This document shows, piece after piece, positions 34,445-44,633 of a stretch of 64,000 nucleotides of DNA; positions within the stretch are counted from its first letter, which is position 1; each line of letters opens with the position of its first letter. The DNA is from Desulfobulbaceae bacterium. GTDB taxonomy: Bacteria > Desulfobacterota > Desulfobulbia > Desulfobulbales > SURF-16. The stretch is from positions 1 through 64,000 of the forward strand of contig JAHLLM010000017.1 in assembly GCA_020444175.1 (NCBI GenBank), read 5' to 3'. The position numbers and the translations under genes were made by a program. The notes beneath the pieces are model-generated. The model ran no database searches and was not told the DNA's origin. It saw only the letters and a list, made by a program, of their open reading frames with translations.

Positions 34445-35821
34445 ATGCAACAAGAAAAGAAACTGCAGGAGTCAACACTTTTTGTCGCAGCGGTTACCGC
34501 TTTCATGGCGCCTTTCATGCTTTCCTCGATTAATGTCGCACTGCCGGCAATCCAGCATGATTTTGCCGTCCACGCGGTCCTGCTGGGCTGGATAGCCACT
34601 TCCTATCTGCTTGCCACTGCGGTCTTCCTTGTTCCTGTCGGAAAATTTGCAGATATATACGGACGCAGAAAAATATTTGTGGCCGGGATTATCGTTTTTA
34701 CCATTGGCTCATTTTTGTCAATTTTTGTGTGGAATATTGAATGGTTTCTGGGCATGCGTGTATTGCAGGGCCTGGGAGCTGCCATGTTCCTGACCACTGG
34801 CATGGCAATTCTTACCTCTGTTTTCCCGCCCCAAAAAAGAGGCGGGGCAATCGGAATTCTGGTTACGGCAGTTTATGTTGGTTTGGCAACCGGCCCTTTT
34901 GCAGGTGGCCTGCTGACCCAGTATCTCGGCTGGCGCTCCATATTTGGAGTAATATTTCTGATGGGTGCCGTTTCACTCTATGTGGCCTTGCGTTATCTGA
35001 AGGGAGAGTGGGCTGAAGCAAGGGAAGAATCCTTTGATACTATTGGAAGTATTGTTTATGCTCTGTCGATTTCATGCCTGGTTTACGGAGGCACCAGGAT
35101 TCCGGCAATGATAGGCCTTATCCTGTTTCTGGTCGGATGCCTGGGGCTTATCATCTTTTTCCGTCTGCAGAAAAACACCCGGCACCCGATCTTTGAGGTG
35201 AGCCTTTTTCAGCAAAACCGAACCTTTCTTTTTTCAAGCCTTGCCGCCCTGATCCATTATGCCGCGACATTTGCCATAACCTTTCAAATCAGCCTCTATC
35301 TCCAGTACATTAAAGGCATGACTCCGCAGGCTGCCGGAACGGTTCTGGTCACCCAGCCGCTCATGATGGCTATTTTTTCCGCCCAGGCAGGTAAGCTTTC
35401 CGACCGGATTGAACCGCGCATTATCGCCTCGACAGGAATGGGACTCACTGTTTTAGGGCTGGCGATTTTCGTCTTTCTTTCCCACTCAACGCCGCTTTGG
35501 CTTGTTGTACTGAATCTGGCCATACTTGGTTTCGGGTTCGCCCTTTTTTCTTCCCCCAACATGAGTGCCATTATGGGGGCGGTTGAACCCAGACAATACG
35601 GGCTTGCCTCTGGCGCTGTCGCCACCATGCGCATACTCGGCCAGATGGGCAGCATGACCATTGCCACGGTTTTTCTGGCCTTGTTTATCGGCCGCGAGGA
35701 AATTCGGGAAAGCACCTATCCCCTTTTCCTGCAAAGCATGCACACCTGCTTTGCCTTTTTTGTCATCATCTGCCTGATTGGTATCGTTTTTTCTCTTTTA
35801 AGAGGGGACGTGAGAAGATAA
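34445..35821 (+). CDS. MFS drug exporter, DHA2 (14-helix) family
   Basis: A 458-residue inner-membrane transporter. It has the DHA2 start (MAPFMLSSINVALPAIQHDF), motif A GKFADIYGRRKIF between helices 2 and 3, and motif C-like GLATGPFAGG in helix 5. About 14 hydrophobic segments follow. Proton-coupled export of amphiphilic compounds is typical of the family; the substrate is unknown. AGAAGG precedes the ATG. No regulator gene is adjacent. Confidence 0.92.
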   Translation: MQQEKKLQESTLFVAAVTAFMAPFMLSSINVALPAIQHDFAVHAVLLGWIATSYLLATAVFLVPVGKFADIYGRRKIFVAGIIVFTIGSFLSIFVWNIEWFLGMRVLQGLGAAMFLTTGMAILTSVFPPQKRGGAIGILVTAVYVGLATGPFAGGLLTQYLGWRSIFGVIFLMGAVSLYVALRYLKGEWAEAREESFDTIGSIVYALSISCLVYGGTRIPAMIGLILFLVGCLGLIIFFRLQKNTRHPIFEVSLFQQNRTFLFSSLAALIHYAATFAITFQISLYLQYIKGMTPQAAGTVLVTQPLMMAIFSAQAGKLSDRIEPRIIASTGMGLTVLGLAIFVFLSHSTPLWLVVLNLAILGFGFALFSSPNMSAIMGAVEPRQYGLASGAVATMRILGQMGSMTIATVFLALFIGREEIRESTYPLFLQSMHTCFAFFVIICLIGIVFSLLRGDVRR

Positions 35822-35965
35822 ACCCTTTTCTCCTGCCCATTACCCTACATCATTTCCTTGTTCAGATATTTGCGAGGTAAGGGTGTAACTATTTTCTGCC
35901 TGAAAAATGGAAGTCTATAAAAAATGAGGAGAGTCAGCGTTCGGCTTTTGTAAATCCGAACAAAA

Positions 35966-35997
35966 AAAAAAGGATGCCCGATAAGGACATCCTTTTT
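35966..35997. terminator. Intrinsic terminator between convergent genes
   Basis: Arms AAAAAGGATG and CATCCTTTTT, loop of about 11 nt, A-run on one side and T-run on the other. It serves the cytochrome gene on the minus strand and probably the MFS gene on the plus strand. Confidence 0.85.
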
Positions 35998-36023
35998 CAT
36001 GCACGGATACGTGTCAATGAAGC

Positions 36024-38129
36024 TTATTCAAACGTGTGACACCTCACGCATTCATAGCCTTTTTCCAGATGCTTTTTGTGTAATTCGCTGCCGCCCCAGG
36101 ATTTGGAACCATGGCAGTCATTACAGAGATCACTCTGTGGTTTGACAAGTCCTGCCGGCTCGCTGGTATGACAGCTCACACATGACAATGCGCCTTCTCC
36201 GGAGGCATGCTCATTATGGAGAGACTGCCAGGACAATGATTTCCGCTCATGGCAGAGCGTACAGTTTTTTACTTCCTCAGGCCAGGTATGGTAGCCAAGC
36301 TCTGTGAAGGGAACCATGCCGCTGCCGTCCGGAGTTTCGCCGGAATAGTCATGACACTCAGTACAGGACGGCGCCATGGATGCAGGCTCAACTCCGTGGC
36401 TGATAAGCATTTCAGCGTCAACGTCAACAAGCTGGTAACTGCCGGTCATGCCCTGCTCTTCCATACCTTTCTGTACGGCCTGATCAAAATCTCCTGTCAT
36501 GAACATCCACATAATGGCCGGAGCAACAATCTGTCCGGACTCATGCAGAGGCATTATGGAGTAATGCCGCTTGATGGGAACGATCTTTGAATTTCCGTCA
36601 AAAGCGCCTCCATTGGCGTTCGCCATGGGGTAAACACCACGTTCGTCTGCTTGAATGGTCTGACCGATGCTGTAGACCTCGGAGGTTCCGTCAAACCAGA
36701 CGTACTCGGGTTTGACGTTGGCAACTTTAATCTCTTCACCGACAAATCCGCCCTGTCCTGAACAAAAGCCAGCATTCCAGACAGGCTTCAACCAGTCACG
36801 GGACATCTCTGTTGCTCCGCCTTTGCCGAATTCACGGATATGACACACCTGACAGGAGACCTGCCCTGCGGCATGGCGATTTAAAGTGGAATTGCTGTGG
36901 GGACCGGCGGAATGACAATCCGTACATTGCGGATTCGCAGCCTCGGTTTGACGAAGATCAATACCCCGGCCTCCAACTTTATGATTTTCCGCGGCATGAC
37001 ACGCGGAACAGGTAAGGTCAGCACCACCGGCCTCAGCCGACATATGCACATCTTCCACCAGAGTCGGGGCCACGGTATTCAAACCCATATCACCGCGTTT
37101 GGTCCAGTCACCACCGCCTGCCTTTGCATGACAGCGCAGACATGATTTCCTGGTGGGCAGATGAACATTGCGGGCCAGCTCAACCATGGTCGTTCCTGCC
37201 GGCATCTTGCTGAAATCCGGTACCGTTGTGTAATTCCCTTCCGCATCTACCTTACCGAAGACATAGGTCTTTGTCTCGCCGTCTATATTGACCACGGTCT
37301 CGATATTATTGGGATCTGAGACAAAGGTTCGCTGGTAGGTATCGTTATGGCACATCATACAATCAACGTCATTTAACTCAGGCGCATGGGGAGCATTGCC
37401 GTCTGCCCGGACGTGGCAACTGAAGCAGGCACCTTTTGATGACATGGCATAGGAACAGAAGGTGTTAATACCGTTGACTGCCTTACCGTCGTCACCGCTG
37501 ATATTGGTAACATCCGGCGTTGGTCCCGACCATTGCATATGCAGACTTTCAAGCATATCCTGGGCCTCAAGTTCATGGCAGGCGATACAGGTGGATGGTC
37601 CGTCATAGGACTGAATAGACTGGTGGGCGTTAAGGGGGTTACCGGTAGTAGGGGGGGCACCGGTACCTGAATCTGGATCATCAGTGCCTCCACCGGAACC
37701 ACCGCCGGTAACCGAGGCCGTTACTGTAAACTGGCTTGTTTTTCTTTCTCTATGTTCCTCATCGTCAGTGAGGCTGCAGCGGAAATCCCATTCTCCGGTC
37801 ATTTCATCCGTTGGAATGGTAAAATCATAGGTCGCTGTACGGTCATGAATATCCATACGCCTTTTTTCAACAATCTTGTCATCCGCGGCATTTGAAATGG
37901 TGATTCTTGCCCTTTCCAGGGAATCTTCCCAATTTCCCGTAGCTGTGCAGACAAAACGCACTTCGCTGCCGACAAGAGCAGGAGACGGATTAACGGACAT
38001 TTCAATGCCACGGCTGTAGCTTGAACTTTCACTGCTGTAACGATAACTCGACTCCCGGTCATGGTCGTCAGCCAAAGCGGTTCCGGTCAGTAAGGTCAAG
38101 GCTGTAACGCTCAATAAGACGTGCTTCAT
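36024..38129 (-). CDS. Dodecahaem c-type cytochrome with N-terminal Ig-like domain
   Basis: A 701-residue secreted protein. Signal peptide to about residue 20 (GTALA), then a beta-sandwich domain (about 40-140), a Gly/Pro-rich linker, and 12 CxxCH haem motifs (CIACH, CFSCH, CMMCH, CLRCH, CSACH, CTDCH, CQVCH, CTECH, CTLCH, CVSCH, CNDCH, CVRCH). It may carry electrons across the periplasm or to extracellular acceptors; whether it sits on the outer membrane cannot be seen. AAAAGGTG precedes the ATG. No porin or other cytochrome gene is adjacent, so it is monocistronic. The Ig domain could anchor it to a partner. Confidence 0.93.
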   Translation of the reverse strand: MKHVLLSVTALTLLTGTALADDHDRESSYRYSSESSSYSRGIEMSVNPSPALVGSEVRFVCTATGNWEDSLERARITISNAADDKIVEKRRMDIHDRTATYDFTIPTDEMTGEWDFRCSLTDDEEHRERKTSQFTVTASVTGGGSGGGTDDPDSGTGAPPTTGNPLNAHQSIQSYDGPSTCIACHELEAQDMLESLHMQWSGPTPDVTNISGDDGKAVNGINTFCSYAMSSKGACFSCHVRADGNAPHAPELNDVDCMMCHNDTYQRTFVSDPNNIETVVNIDGETKTYVFGKVDAEGNYTTVPDFSKMPAGTTMVELARNVHLPTRKSCLRCHAKAGGGDWTKRGDMGLNTVAPTLVEDVHMSAEAGGADLTCSACHAAENHKVGGRGIDLRQTEAANPQCTDCHSAGPHSNSTLNRHAAGQVSCQVCHIREFGKGGATEMSRDWLKPVWNAGFCSGQGGFVGEEIKVANVKPEYVWFDGTSEVYSIGQTIQADERGVYPMANANGGAFDGNSKIVPIKRHYSIMPLHESGQIVAPAIMWMFMTGDFDQAVQKGMEEQGMTGSYQLVDVDAEMLISHGVEPASMAPSCTECHDYSGETPDGSGMVPFTELGYHTWPEEVKNCTLCHERKSLSWQSLHNEHASGEGALSCVSCHTSEPAGLVKPQSDLCNDCHGSKSWGGSELHKKHLEKGYECVRCHTFE

Positions 38130-38399
38130 GATTCACCTTTTTCGATTATTTTTATTCTTTGACCTTCATAAAAATGATGGCCACTAGCCAATAAGAAATA
38201 GTTAAGAGTTTCATAAAACTTTTAAACTCATACCACACGGTGGCTTATAGCACGTTGCATACCAACTCCCTTATTTTTTATTTTTAAGAACTATTATCAC
38301 AGCCAACCCATTGTTTTTGTAATAAATTATTTTTATAAATAATAATCTTTACAATTTTATTCTTTAAACTAACAATGTCTCTTTTTACAGACAGACCAC

Positions 38400-38434
38400 A
38401 CGCAAAGGTGCGGCATTTTGTCGCACCTTTGCGT
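38400..38434. terminator. Perfect 13-bp-arm hairpin
   Basis: ACGCAAAGGTGCG and its exact complement surround a 9-nt loop. It lies 427 bp past the stop of the gingipain-like gene and upstream of the cytochrome gene on the minus strand. It may end the upstream transcript or be an operator; no T-run follows. The remainder of 38130-38861 is AT-rich and shows no gene. Confidence 0.5.
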
Positions 38435-38861
38435 GACATAATTGTTTGAGTTTAGGTTCAAGTTTGAGGCAGGAGAGAAATCGATTTTGACGCTGTATTA
38501 TTTTTTATACGGCAAATGAGCGATAAAATTTTTTGCACCATTCAAATTAAAAAATTTTGCACTATTTTTACAAAAACTTACAGCTCTTCAATTTTAAACG
38601 TGCAGATATGCTTGGAAATGAAACATACGTGAATTTGAAAAGGAGATGACACTCAGCTTGGTTGGTTAACTGTTAATCTGGCTGTTATTGCAGATATTTT
38701 TATTCAATTTATGGCCAACGTCTATAAAGGATCTGACGTCGCTGCAGACAACTCAAACAACGAATGCGGCAGGTACATACGACACCAGACAAAAGACGTA
38801 CCTTCCCCTCTTTCCTATCTGGAAACAGTACCTGCCGATCAATCGAACCTCGAAAACAGCT

Positions 38862-41800
38862 TTACGGACAATTCGTCCCATAACCTGCGGCAAAATCTGC
38901 CATCCCGGCAAAGTCTCCATTGCGGGCAAATTCAGCCAGATCAATGCCGTCCAGATCACCATCAACGTCGAAATCACCGAAGCAAGGGGCTTCGGCATCA
39001 ATGGTAAAATGAGCGGCGGCAGTGGCCAGTAGATCAGCGGATTCATCTTCAACCACAATTTTCAGCTTATAGTGCCCCTGGGCAACACCTTCGCTTGGCC
39101 ACGCAAAGGTTACAGAGCTGGTTCCGGGCTGCAGCACCAGGGTCTGCAGGGGAAAGCCGTCTGTATAGACCTCGCCTCCATACGAGGCAACCATCTCACT
39201 GAACCGAACGGTCTTTGTTTCTGCGGAGTTGTTTTGGAGCTCCACATAACCGGCAAGCACTTCACCGGGTGCAATTTCCGTTCTCTCCATGTGAACATTG
39301 GATACGCCAATATCACTGCTGGTCAGAGTAAACGAAAAATCATAATGACTGTAAAAATGAACATCCGTGGTACTGCTCCTGTAGCTGAAGGGATAGGCCA
39401 TAAGAATCAGAGTCTGGCCTCCCTCGTCACCCGGGATGACATTCCACCGGAAAGGTACATCAGGAAACCACTCATACTCCTGCGGGACAAATGGTTCACC
39501 GGTATCCGACTCCATAAAATCATCAGGAGACAGGGGAAGCCGCAGACCGGTTGAGGCGATAAAGCCGGAACGGCTTGCAGTGACATCCTGCACCACATAA
39601 CCTGCGGGAATAGGGATTTCTTCGCTCCAGTACGGCACCACATACTGCCCGGGGTCGGACAATAAATCGCCGTCCGGAATTTCGGCATAATCAATGCCGT
39701 CAACCTGGTTCACCACGTAATAAGGGATATCTACGCTCAGTCCGGTTGGAGGTTCAGTAACATCCATGGTTGCAGCATCACTTTCCTGATCACCATAAAC
39801 AGGGGTTGGGGCGTATTTGGGGTCACCGTAGAGATTGTAGGACAGAACCCAGCGCCACCAGCCGTGCTTCTGGCTGTAAAGGCTCCAGAGATGGCGTCCC
39901 AGGTCCCTGAACGGTTTTCCGACGTTCATATAGGGCCGCCAGTAATTACTGAAAAACATACTGCCTGCGTCTGCATTGGTGCCGGTGTTGGTCATTCGGG
40001 TGGCGCCGATATAGACCCCTGCCCCGTTTGCCAGAAATGTCTCGGCAATACCGTCATCACTCTCTATCTCGTAATTTCCGGTTGAGCAGGATGGCGCAAA
40101 GACAAAGGGGTTGACGCCGCCAAGATTCACCGGCAGCCACTGGTAATCAAGCACATCCGCCCATCCGCCCGGATAGCCGTGCCCGTTAAAATAGACGACA
40201 TCCTTGCCGGGCACCATGGTCAAAAACTGGGCATGGACACGGTCATAGAGATCATCATTGTAGTAGTACAGATAATTGGCGGATATATCACCGATAAGCA
40301 CCTCCAGCACGCCGCTGTCAAACTGTCCCACGGCAAAAAGGTCATCCGGCGACAGAGCCAGATTGATGGGAGATTTATGCTCTCCAGGATTAAACCAGCT
40401 GTGATTGGCATCAGTATACAGGGTATAAACCTTGTTGTCAGAGGCCTCCATAATGACTATATCCTCGTAGGAATCTCCGAAAAAATCCGCCACAGCAAGC
40501 TGGTCACCTGTTTGAAAAGTTCTGCTGATGGTGTGCAGCTTGGTGCCGCCCCCATCAAAGATAAGAATTGTATTGCCAAAGAAAAAATTCCAGTACTCGC
40601 CAATAACAATCTCATCCTTACCGCCTGGGGCAACATCGCCGACAGCCAGTTCATGATGATCCTGAAAGGAGGAGGCAAGGGAGGTATATGAAAAAGAGTT
40701 TCCACTTATATGGCCGCGAATGATGATGTCCTCGTCCCAGGTATCGGTGATGACAATCTCGTCAAGGTTGTCACCGGTTAAATCTCCTACTGCCAATTGA
40801 TCATCATCGCGCAACACCATTGAAAACTGGGCCAGCAGAGAATCCGACCAATAGCTGCCGTTTATATTAAAGTAAAAATAACATCGGTAAACAGAGACCG
40901 TATCCGTACCCTTGTCGGCAATAACAATCTCCGGTTTACCGCCGTCGCCGCCGATCACGTCTCCCACCGCCATTTCATCGTCAGGGCTGTAGGGATAATA
41001 AAATTCATGCAGCAGTGTGCCTGATTTATTAAAAACCTTGATACGATCCGCACTGCTGTCAGCCAGAATAATGCTGTCTCCGCCCCCAAGGGTGCCGAGG
41101 TCGGCCACGGCCAAGTCATCATCCTCGTCAATGGAAACACCGAGCCAGTCCAAAATGACATGGTTCTTGATATGCAGATTTTCATTGGCCATGGGCGGAT
41201 TATAGTTGTTCATGGTGTTTGAGATAGAATCGATATTATTGACAAAAGTTGTATAATAGTTGCCCACGCCACTAATCAGTAAACCGTTGTCCCCTTCATA
41301 TTCATAGCCGGGAGAATTATAGAGAACACCGAGACTGGTTTGAATCGGAGTAAGCAGTTCCGCGGCATCGTTGCCTATGATTCGGCCAAGAGCAAAGTCA
41401 CGGTAGCCGTCATCATTTAAATCAGAATAGGGCTGGTCGCAGAGGGGAACCTCGTGCTGCCCTTCCGGAATCGTCAAGGTAATGGTAAAGGAGGGAATGA
41501 TTTCGGTTTCTCCCACCAGCAGCATATAGCCGCTTGACCGCCAGTTCGGGTGCAGCAGATAGCCCCACCCTCCCGAGTAGGTCATGCCGTTTGATCCCTG
41601 TACGTAGTCATGGTTCAGGGCCTGGAGAAGTTCCGTCCTGGCATTGGATGAATTCAGATAGCCCAGCACTCCGTTTTTATCATCAACGAATCTTGCCATT
41701 TCTGAGAGCAGGGCATCGACATCGGTATTAGTATAGAGACCATAGAGTTTGGCCGGATGGGTGACCACCAGATAGTCGCGGTTAGCGACAGGAGCCAGTA

Positions 41801-43979
41801 CCGTATTGGTGTTCAACGGAACTTCATCCACACCCCACCAGCCTTCAATGGTTTTGATGGCCGGCACCTGGTAATGGAAAGTCTTTTCCAGATAGTCGCT
41901 GCCCACCAACCGGGAATAGTGCACATCCGTCTTTTTGCCGATTTTGTAATCAAACCAGTAAGGATCAGGGGTTACCAGCACCGTACTCATGTTGATGGTG
42001 CATTCCTTCTGCTCGCCAGGCATGAGATTGCCGATGGAGTAAGTGACTTTCGAGGATTTTGAAACCGTATCAAAACGCACCCGCGGCTGGTAGCCGTAGT
42101 CGCTCTGGATTGCCTGGAATCCTGCGTGGTAGTCCTCAACCACCACATTATAGAGAATCTCATCACTGATATTTTTCACATAGAGTTTTGCCTCGTAGTA
42201 GACTTCGTTCCGTTTCACCTGTCCCCTGGTTAACTGGATGAAACTAAATTCAAACCAGTTGGGCGGAATCATGATGTTCTGAACAGCAACCGTGATGGAC
42301 TTCTCTGCGGCAAGACCGTCGTTGTTAAAAATCTGCACTTTGATCTCATGATCTTCGCCGCTTGCCGCACCAAATGAATTCCAGGTATAGGTTACATGTT
42401 CATCTTCACCCGGCGACCCGTTAATCTGGGCAACATGAAGCTGCTCATCGTCAACGGAAAAAACAATTTTTTCAACCCCGGAGTCCGCGTCATTGGCCCA
42501 AGCCTCTAACTCCACACTGGTGCCGGATACAGTCGCTCCCGGCGCGGGGCTGATGAATCCACCCAGCGGTAAAGATATATCCTGGGGACGCACATAAACA
42601 TCCACCGGAATCTCCCTGCAGGTTGAAGCTCCTACCCTGTCATAGGCACACACTTTTACCAGATAATGCCCGTTTGGAAACGCTGCAGGGTCAAAGCGCC
42701 AGTCAAACTGATCGCCAAAGGCGGTATGATACAGTTCATCGTTGACAAAATATTCGATTTTAGCGACGTCAACGTTGTCAAAGGCCTCAACTTTAACATT
42801 TACCGGACTGCCAACCATACCCGGCATGTTCACGTCAAGGGAGGGCGGCTCATAATCAGGAATACCAGGGGTTTCAAAATAATGGGGTTCGCTTTCAACC
42901 TGATTGCCGTCCGCATCCGTTGATTTCACGACATAACGATAGGTGCTGGATGGGAAGAGCCCGGTCAGATCAATGGTGTGGACCTCGACAAGGGGAGTTT
43001 CCACCGCCTCTTCCGGAGATCCGGCATCAAGCTCATAGGCCACAATACTGTCTGCCGGCACGCTGGTCTGCCAGACAATCCTGGCTTCGGTGGGGGAAAG
43101 AACATTGGCAACCGGCCCTTCAACGATGGCAGGAAGCATGTACTCAAAGGCACCCATGTCAATCCTGTCCCCACCAAAAGTCGGAACCGGATCAGAGGGG
43201 TCTCCCGCGTCCCGGCAGGGAGAGTCGTGCCCGAGATGAAAATCCCCGGCACTTGGTGCGACAAAAAGCGGATCTACGGCAAGGGCGCCAAAGCCTCCGG
43301 CAATTCCTGAATAGCCGACCGTACAGTTAAAAACGTCATTATAACCAACATCCGGCGCTATATAGCCGACAAGAGCCTGGATACCGGTTTCATAATTGAC
43401 AATGATATTGTTTTTTACCACCGGGGCTGAAATATCGATAAACATCCCCTGCAGTCCGCGTTCATCCGGATAAAAGACATTATTTTTTATGACCGCGGCC
43501 GGACTTCCCACTGCAAAGACGCCGATATCGTTATTGCGAATAACATTGCGGCTGAAGGTAAGCGATGACGACTCAACCCATAAACCGCGGCTTTCGGCTA
43601 TGGGAGGGATACCGGCGGGATCAGGGGCAAGATCAATGGTAAAACCGCTGAACTCGGCATTAAGAACACCCACGGCTTTCACCACATCAGGGGGCGCTCC
43701 TATATTGTTGACTCCGATTATCCTGGTGACATCGGCTCCTGCTCCAATGACATCAACCTCGGATTTCAAGGTAATATTTTCATGATAATCCCCGGCATAA
43801 ACGACAATCCGGTCACCCCTGCTTGAGGCGCGCAGAGCGGTTGTAATTGTTGTATATGAGCATGTGTCACACACATAAAGGTTTGCTGCCTCTGCAGGGA
43901 TAGTTCCACCGAAAAAAAGACTGATCACCGCTGCAACAACAATAAATGATTTCTCGATGCTTCGTGTTGCTTTCTCCAT
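38862..43979 (-). CDS. Giant secreted gingipain-like (peptidase C25) surface protein
   Basis: 1705 residues from the ATG at 43979 (GGGGAG upstream; an earlier start adds 12 residues before the signal peptide). Signal peptide ends near AEAA. Order: right-handed beta-helix (about 40-260), fibronectin III-like domain, Ig-like domains, conserved middle, repeats rich in LAVGD and ADxGTD resembling FG-GAP/propeller units, then a C25-type region with catalytic His in FNGHGYPGG (about 1266) and Cys in APSCSTGNYE (about 1298). The C-terminus is a short dockerin-like calcium module (DVDGDLDGIDLAEF...FAAGYGTNC). It is controlled by a c-di-GMP riboswitch, pointing to adhesion or biofilm use. Confidence 0.9.
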   Translation of the reverse strand: MEKATRSIEKSFIVVAAVISLFFGGTIPAEAANLYVCDTCSYTTITTALRASSRGDRIVVYAGDYHENITLKSEVDVIGAGADVTRIIGVNNIGAPPDVVKAVGVLNAEFSGFTIDLAPDPAGIPPIAESRGLWVESSSLTFSRNVIRNNDIGVFAVGSPAAVIKNNVFYPDERGLQGMFIDISAPVVKNNIIVNYETGIQALVGYIAPDVGYNDVFNCTVGYSGIAGGFGALAVDPLFVAPSAGDFHLGHDSPCRDAGDPSDPVPTFGGDRIDMGAFEYMLPAIVEGPVANVLSPTEARIVWQTSVPADSIVAYELDAGSPEEAVETPLVEVHTIDLTGLFPSSTYRYVVKSTDADGNQVESEPHYFETPGIPDYEPPSLDVNMPGMVGSPVNVKVEAFDNVDVAKIEYFVNDELYHTAFGDQFDWRFDPAAFPNGHYLVKVCAYDRVGASTCREIPVDVYVRPQDISLPLGGFISPAPGATVSGTSVELEAWANDADSGVEKIVFSVDDEQLHVAQINGSPGEDEHVTYTWNSFGAASGEDHEIKVQIFNNDGLAAEKSITVAVQNIMIPPNWFEFSFIQLTRGQVKRNEVYYEAKLYVKNISDEILYNVVVEDYHAGFQAIQSDYGYQPRVRFDTVSKSSKVTYSIGNLMPGEQKECTINMSTVLVTPDPYWFDYKIGKKTDVHYSRLVGSDYLEKTFHYQVPAIKTIEGWWGVDEVPLNTNTVLAPVANRDYLVVTHPAKLYGLYTNTDVDALLSEMARFVDDKNGVLGYLNSSNARTELLQALNHDYVQGSNGMTYSGGWGYLLHPNWRSSGYMLLVGETEIIPSFTITLTIPEGQHEVPLCDQPYSDLNDDGYRDFALGRIIGNDAAELLTPIQTSLGVLYNSPGYEYEGDNGLLISGVGNYYTTFVNNIDSISNTMNNYNPPMANENLHIKNHVILDWLGVSIDEDDDLAVADLGTLGGGDSIILADSSADRIKVFNKSGTLLHEFYYPYSPDDEMAVGDVIGGDGGKPEIVIADKGTDTVSVYRCYFYFNINGSYWSDSLLAQFSMVLRDDDQLAVGDLTGDNLDEIVITDTWDEDIIIRGHISGNSFSYTSLASSFQDHHELAVGDVAPGGKDEIVIGEYWNFFFGNTILIFDGGGTKLHTISRTFQTGDQLAVADFFGDSYEDIVIMEASDNKVYTLYTDANHSWFNPGEHKSPINLALSPDDLFAVGQFDSGVLEVLIGDISANYLYYYNDDLYDRVHAQFLTMVPGKDVVYFNGHGYPGGWADVLDYQWLPVNLGGVNPFVFAPSCSTGNYEIESDDGIAETFLANGAGVYIGATRMTNTGTNADAGSMFFSNYWRPYMNVGKPFRDLGRHLWSLYSQKHGWWRWVLSYNLYGDPKYAPTPVYGDQESDAATMDVTEPPTGLSVDIPYYVVNQVDGIDYAEIPDGDLLSDPGQYVVPYWSEEIPIPAGYVVQDVTASRSGFIASTGLRLPLSPDDFMESDTGEPFVPQEYEWFPDVPFRWNVIPGDEGGQTLILMAYPFSYRSSTTDVHFYSHYDFSFTLTSSDIGVSNVHMERTEIAPGEVLAGYVELQNNSAETKTVRFSEMVASYGGEVYTDGFPLQTLVLQPGTSSVTFAWPSEGVAQGHYKLKIVVEDESADLLATAAAHFTIDAEAPCFGDFDVDGDLDGIDLAEFARNGDFAGMADFAAGYGTNCP

Positions 43980-44098
43980 GATTTTCTCCCCTCGAAGTGG
44001 CAACTGCCGGTTCATTTAGTAAACTTGTTCGTTTTCATTTTAATTCTGTTTTCTTATCATTTCCTTAGGCTTCGCGCGCAGACCGCCCCCAAATAAAA

Positions 44099-44132
44099 AG
44101 CCGGGCTGCCTCTTTCTTAAGGCAGCCCGGCT
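44099..44132 (-). terminator. Riboswitch expression-platform terminator
   Basis: On the minus strand a 12-bp GC-rich stem (AGCCGGGCTGCC with its complement, 10-nt loop) is followed by TTTTT. Its 5' arm is the 3' end of the c-di-GMP aptamer, so aptamer and terminator are mutually exclusive. Confidence 0.88.
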
Positions 44133-44187
44133 ATCTTTCTAAAGACCCGCGGCTTTCCGCCCCTGCCTTGCAGCAGGTTTAGCTTTA
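44121..44187 (-). promoter_or_regulatory. c-di-GMP-I (GEMM) riboswitch aptamer
   Basis: Reading the minus strand: GCUAAACC, a 6-bp stem capped by a GCAA tetraloop (CCUGCU-GCAA-GGCAGG), the conserved GGCGGAAAGCCGCGGG, a short second hairpin (UCUU/AAGA), then AUAGCCGGGCUGCC. This is the GEMM-I layout seen in Geobacter-type bacteria. It lies 140 nt upstream of the gingipain-like gene. Ligand-stabilised folding should sequester the terminator arm, predicting an ON switch (inference). Confidence 0.88.
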
Positions 44188-44415
44188 TCTTTATATATTC
44201 GCGACAGTCAAATTCAGTCGATAATTCAAGTTTATAGAAACATCAAAAACAAGTCAAGACGTCACCGCGGCATCAGTCAGAAAACAAACAAAAAAACAGG
44301 CGCAATCAGATTGACAGAAACGGAATGCCAACTACCGATTTTTCCTATTTTCAGGAATTTTCACGTTCAAATTCCTGAAAAATGAACTTGTTTTTCTCTA
44401 AAAAACATCCCAAAA

Positions 44416-44463
44416 CTATTAACATACTGTAATTTTTTAAGAAAAATTACAGTATGTTAATAG
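44416..44463. repeat. Perfect palindrome with 22-bp arms and 4-nt loop
   Basis: CTATTAACATACTGTAATTT continuing to 44437, loop TAAG, then the exact complement 44442-44463. It is AT-rich and lies 170 bp upstream of the plus-strand giant protein gene, between it and the riboswitch. It could be an operator, a transcript-end hairpin or a mobile-element scar. Confidence 0.75.
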
Positions 44464-44633
44464 GAACAATTATTGCAGTAAATGTACGCCAACCCACCCG
44501 TTCTGCCACATCGTAACAGCCTGCAGATAGGGGCTTTCTTTTGAGGAAGAAAAGGATAAGTTGTTTCCTAACTTTGTTCTCAGCTAAGCTGAAACATAAA
44601 ATTATGAGTTTATTCATCACCCAGGGGATTAAA

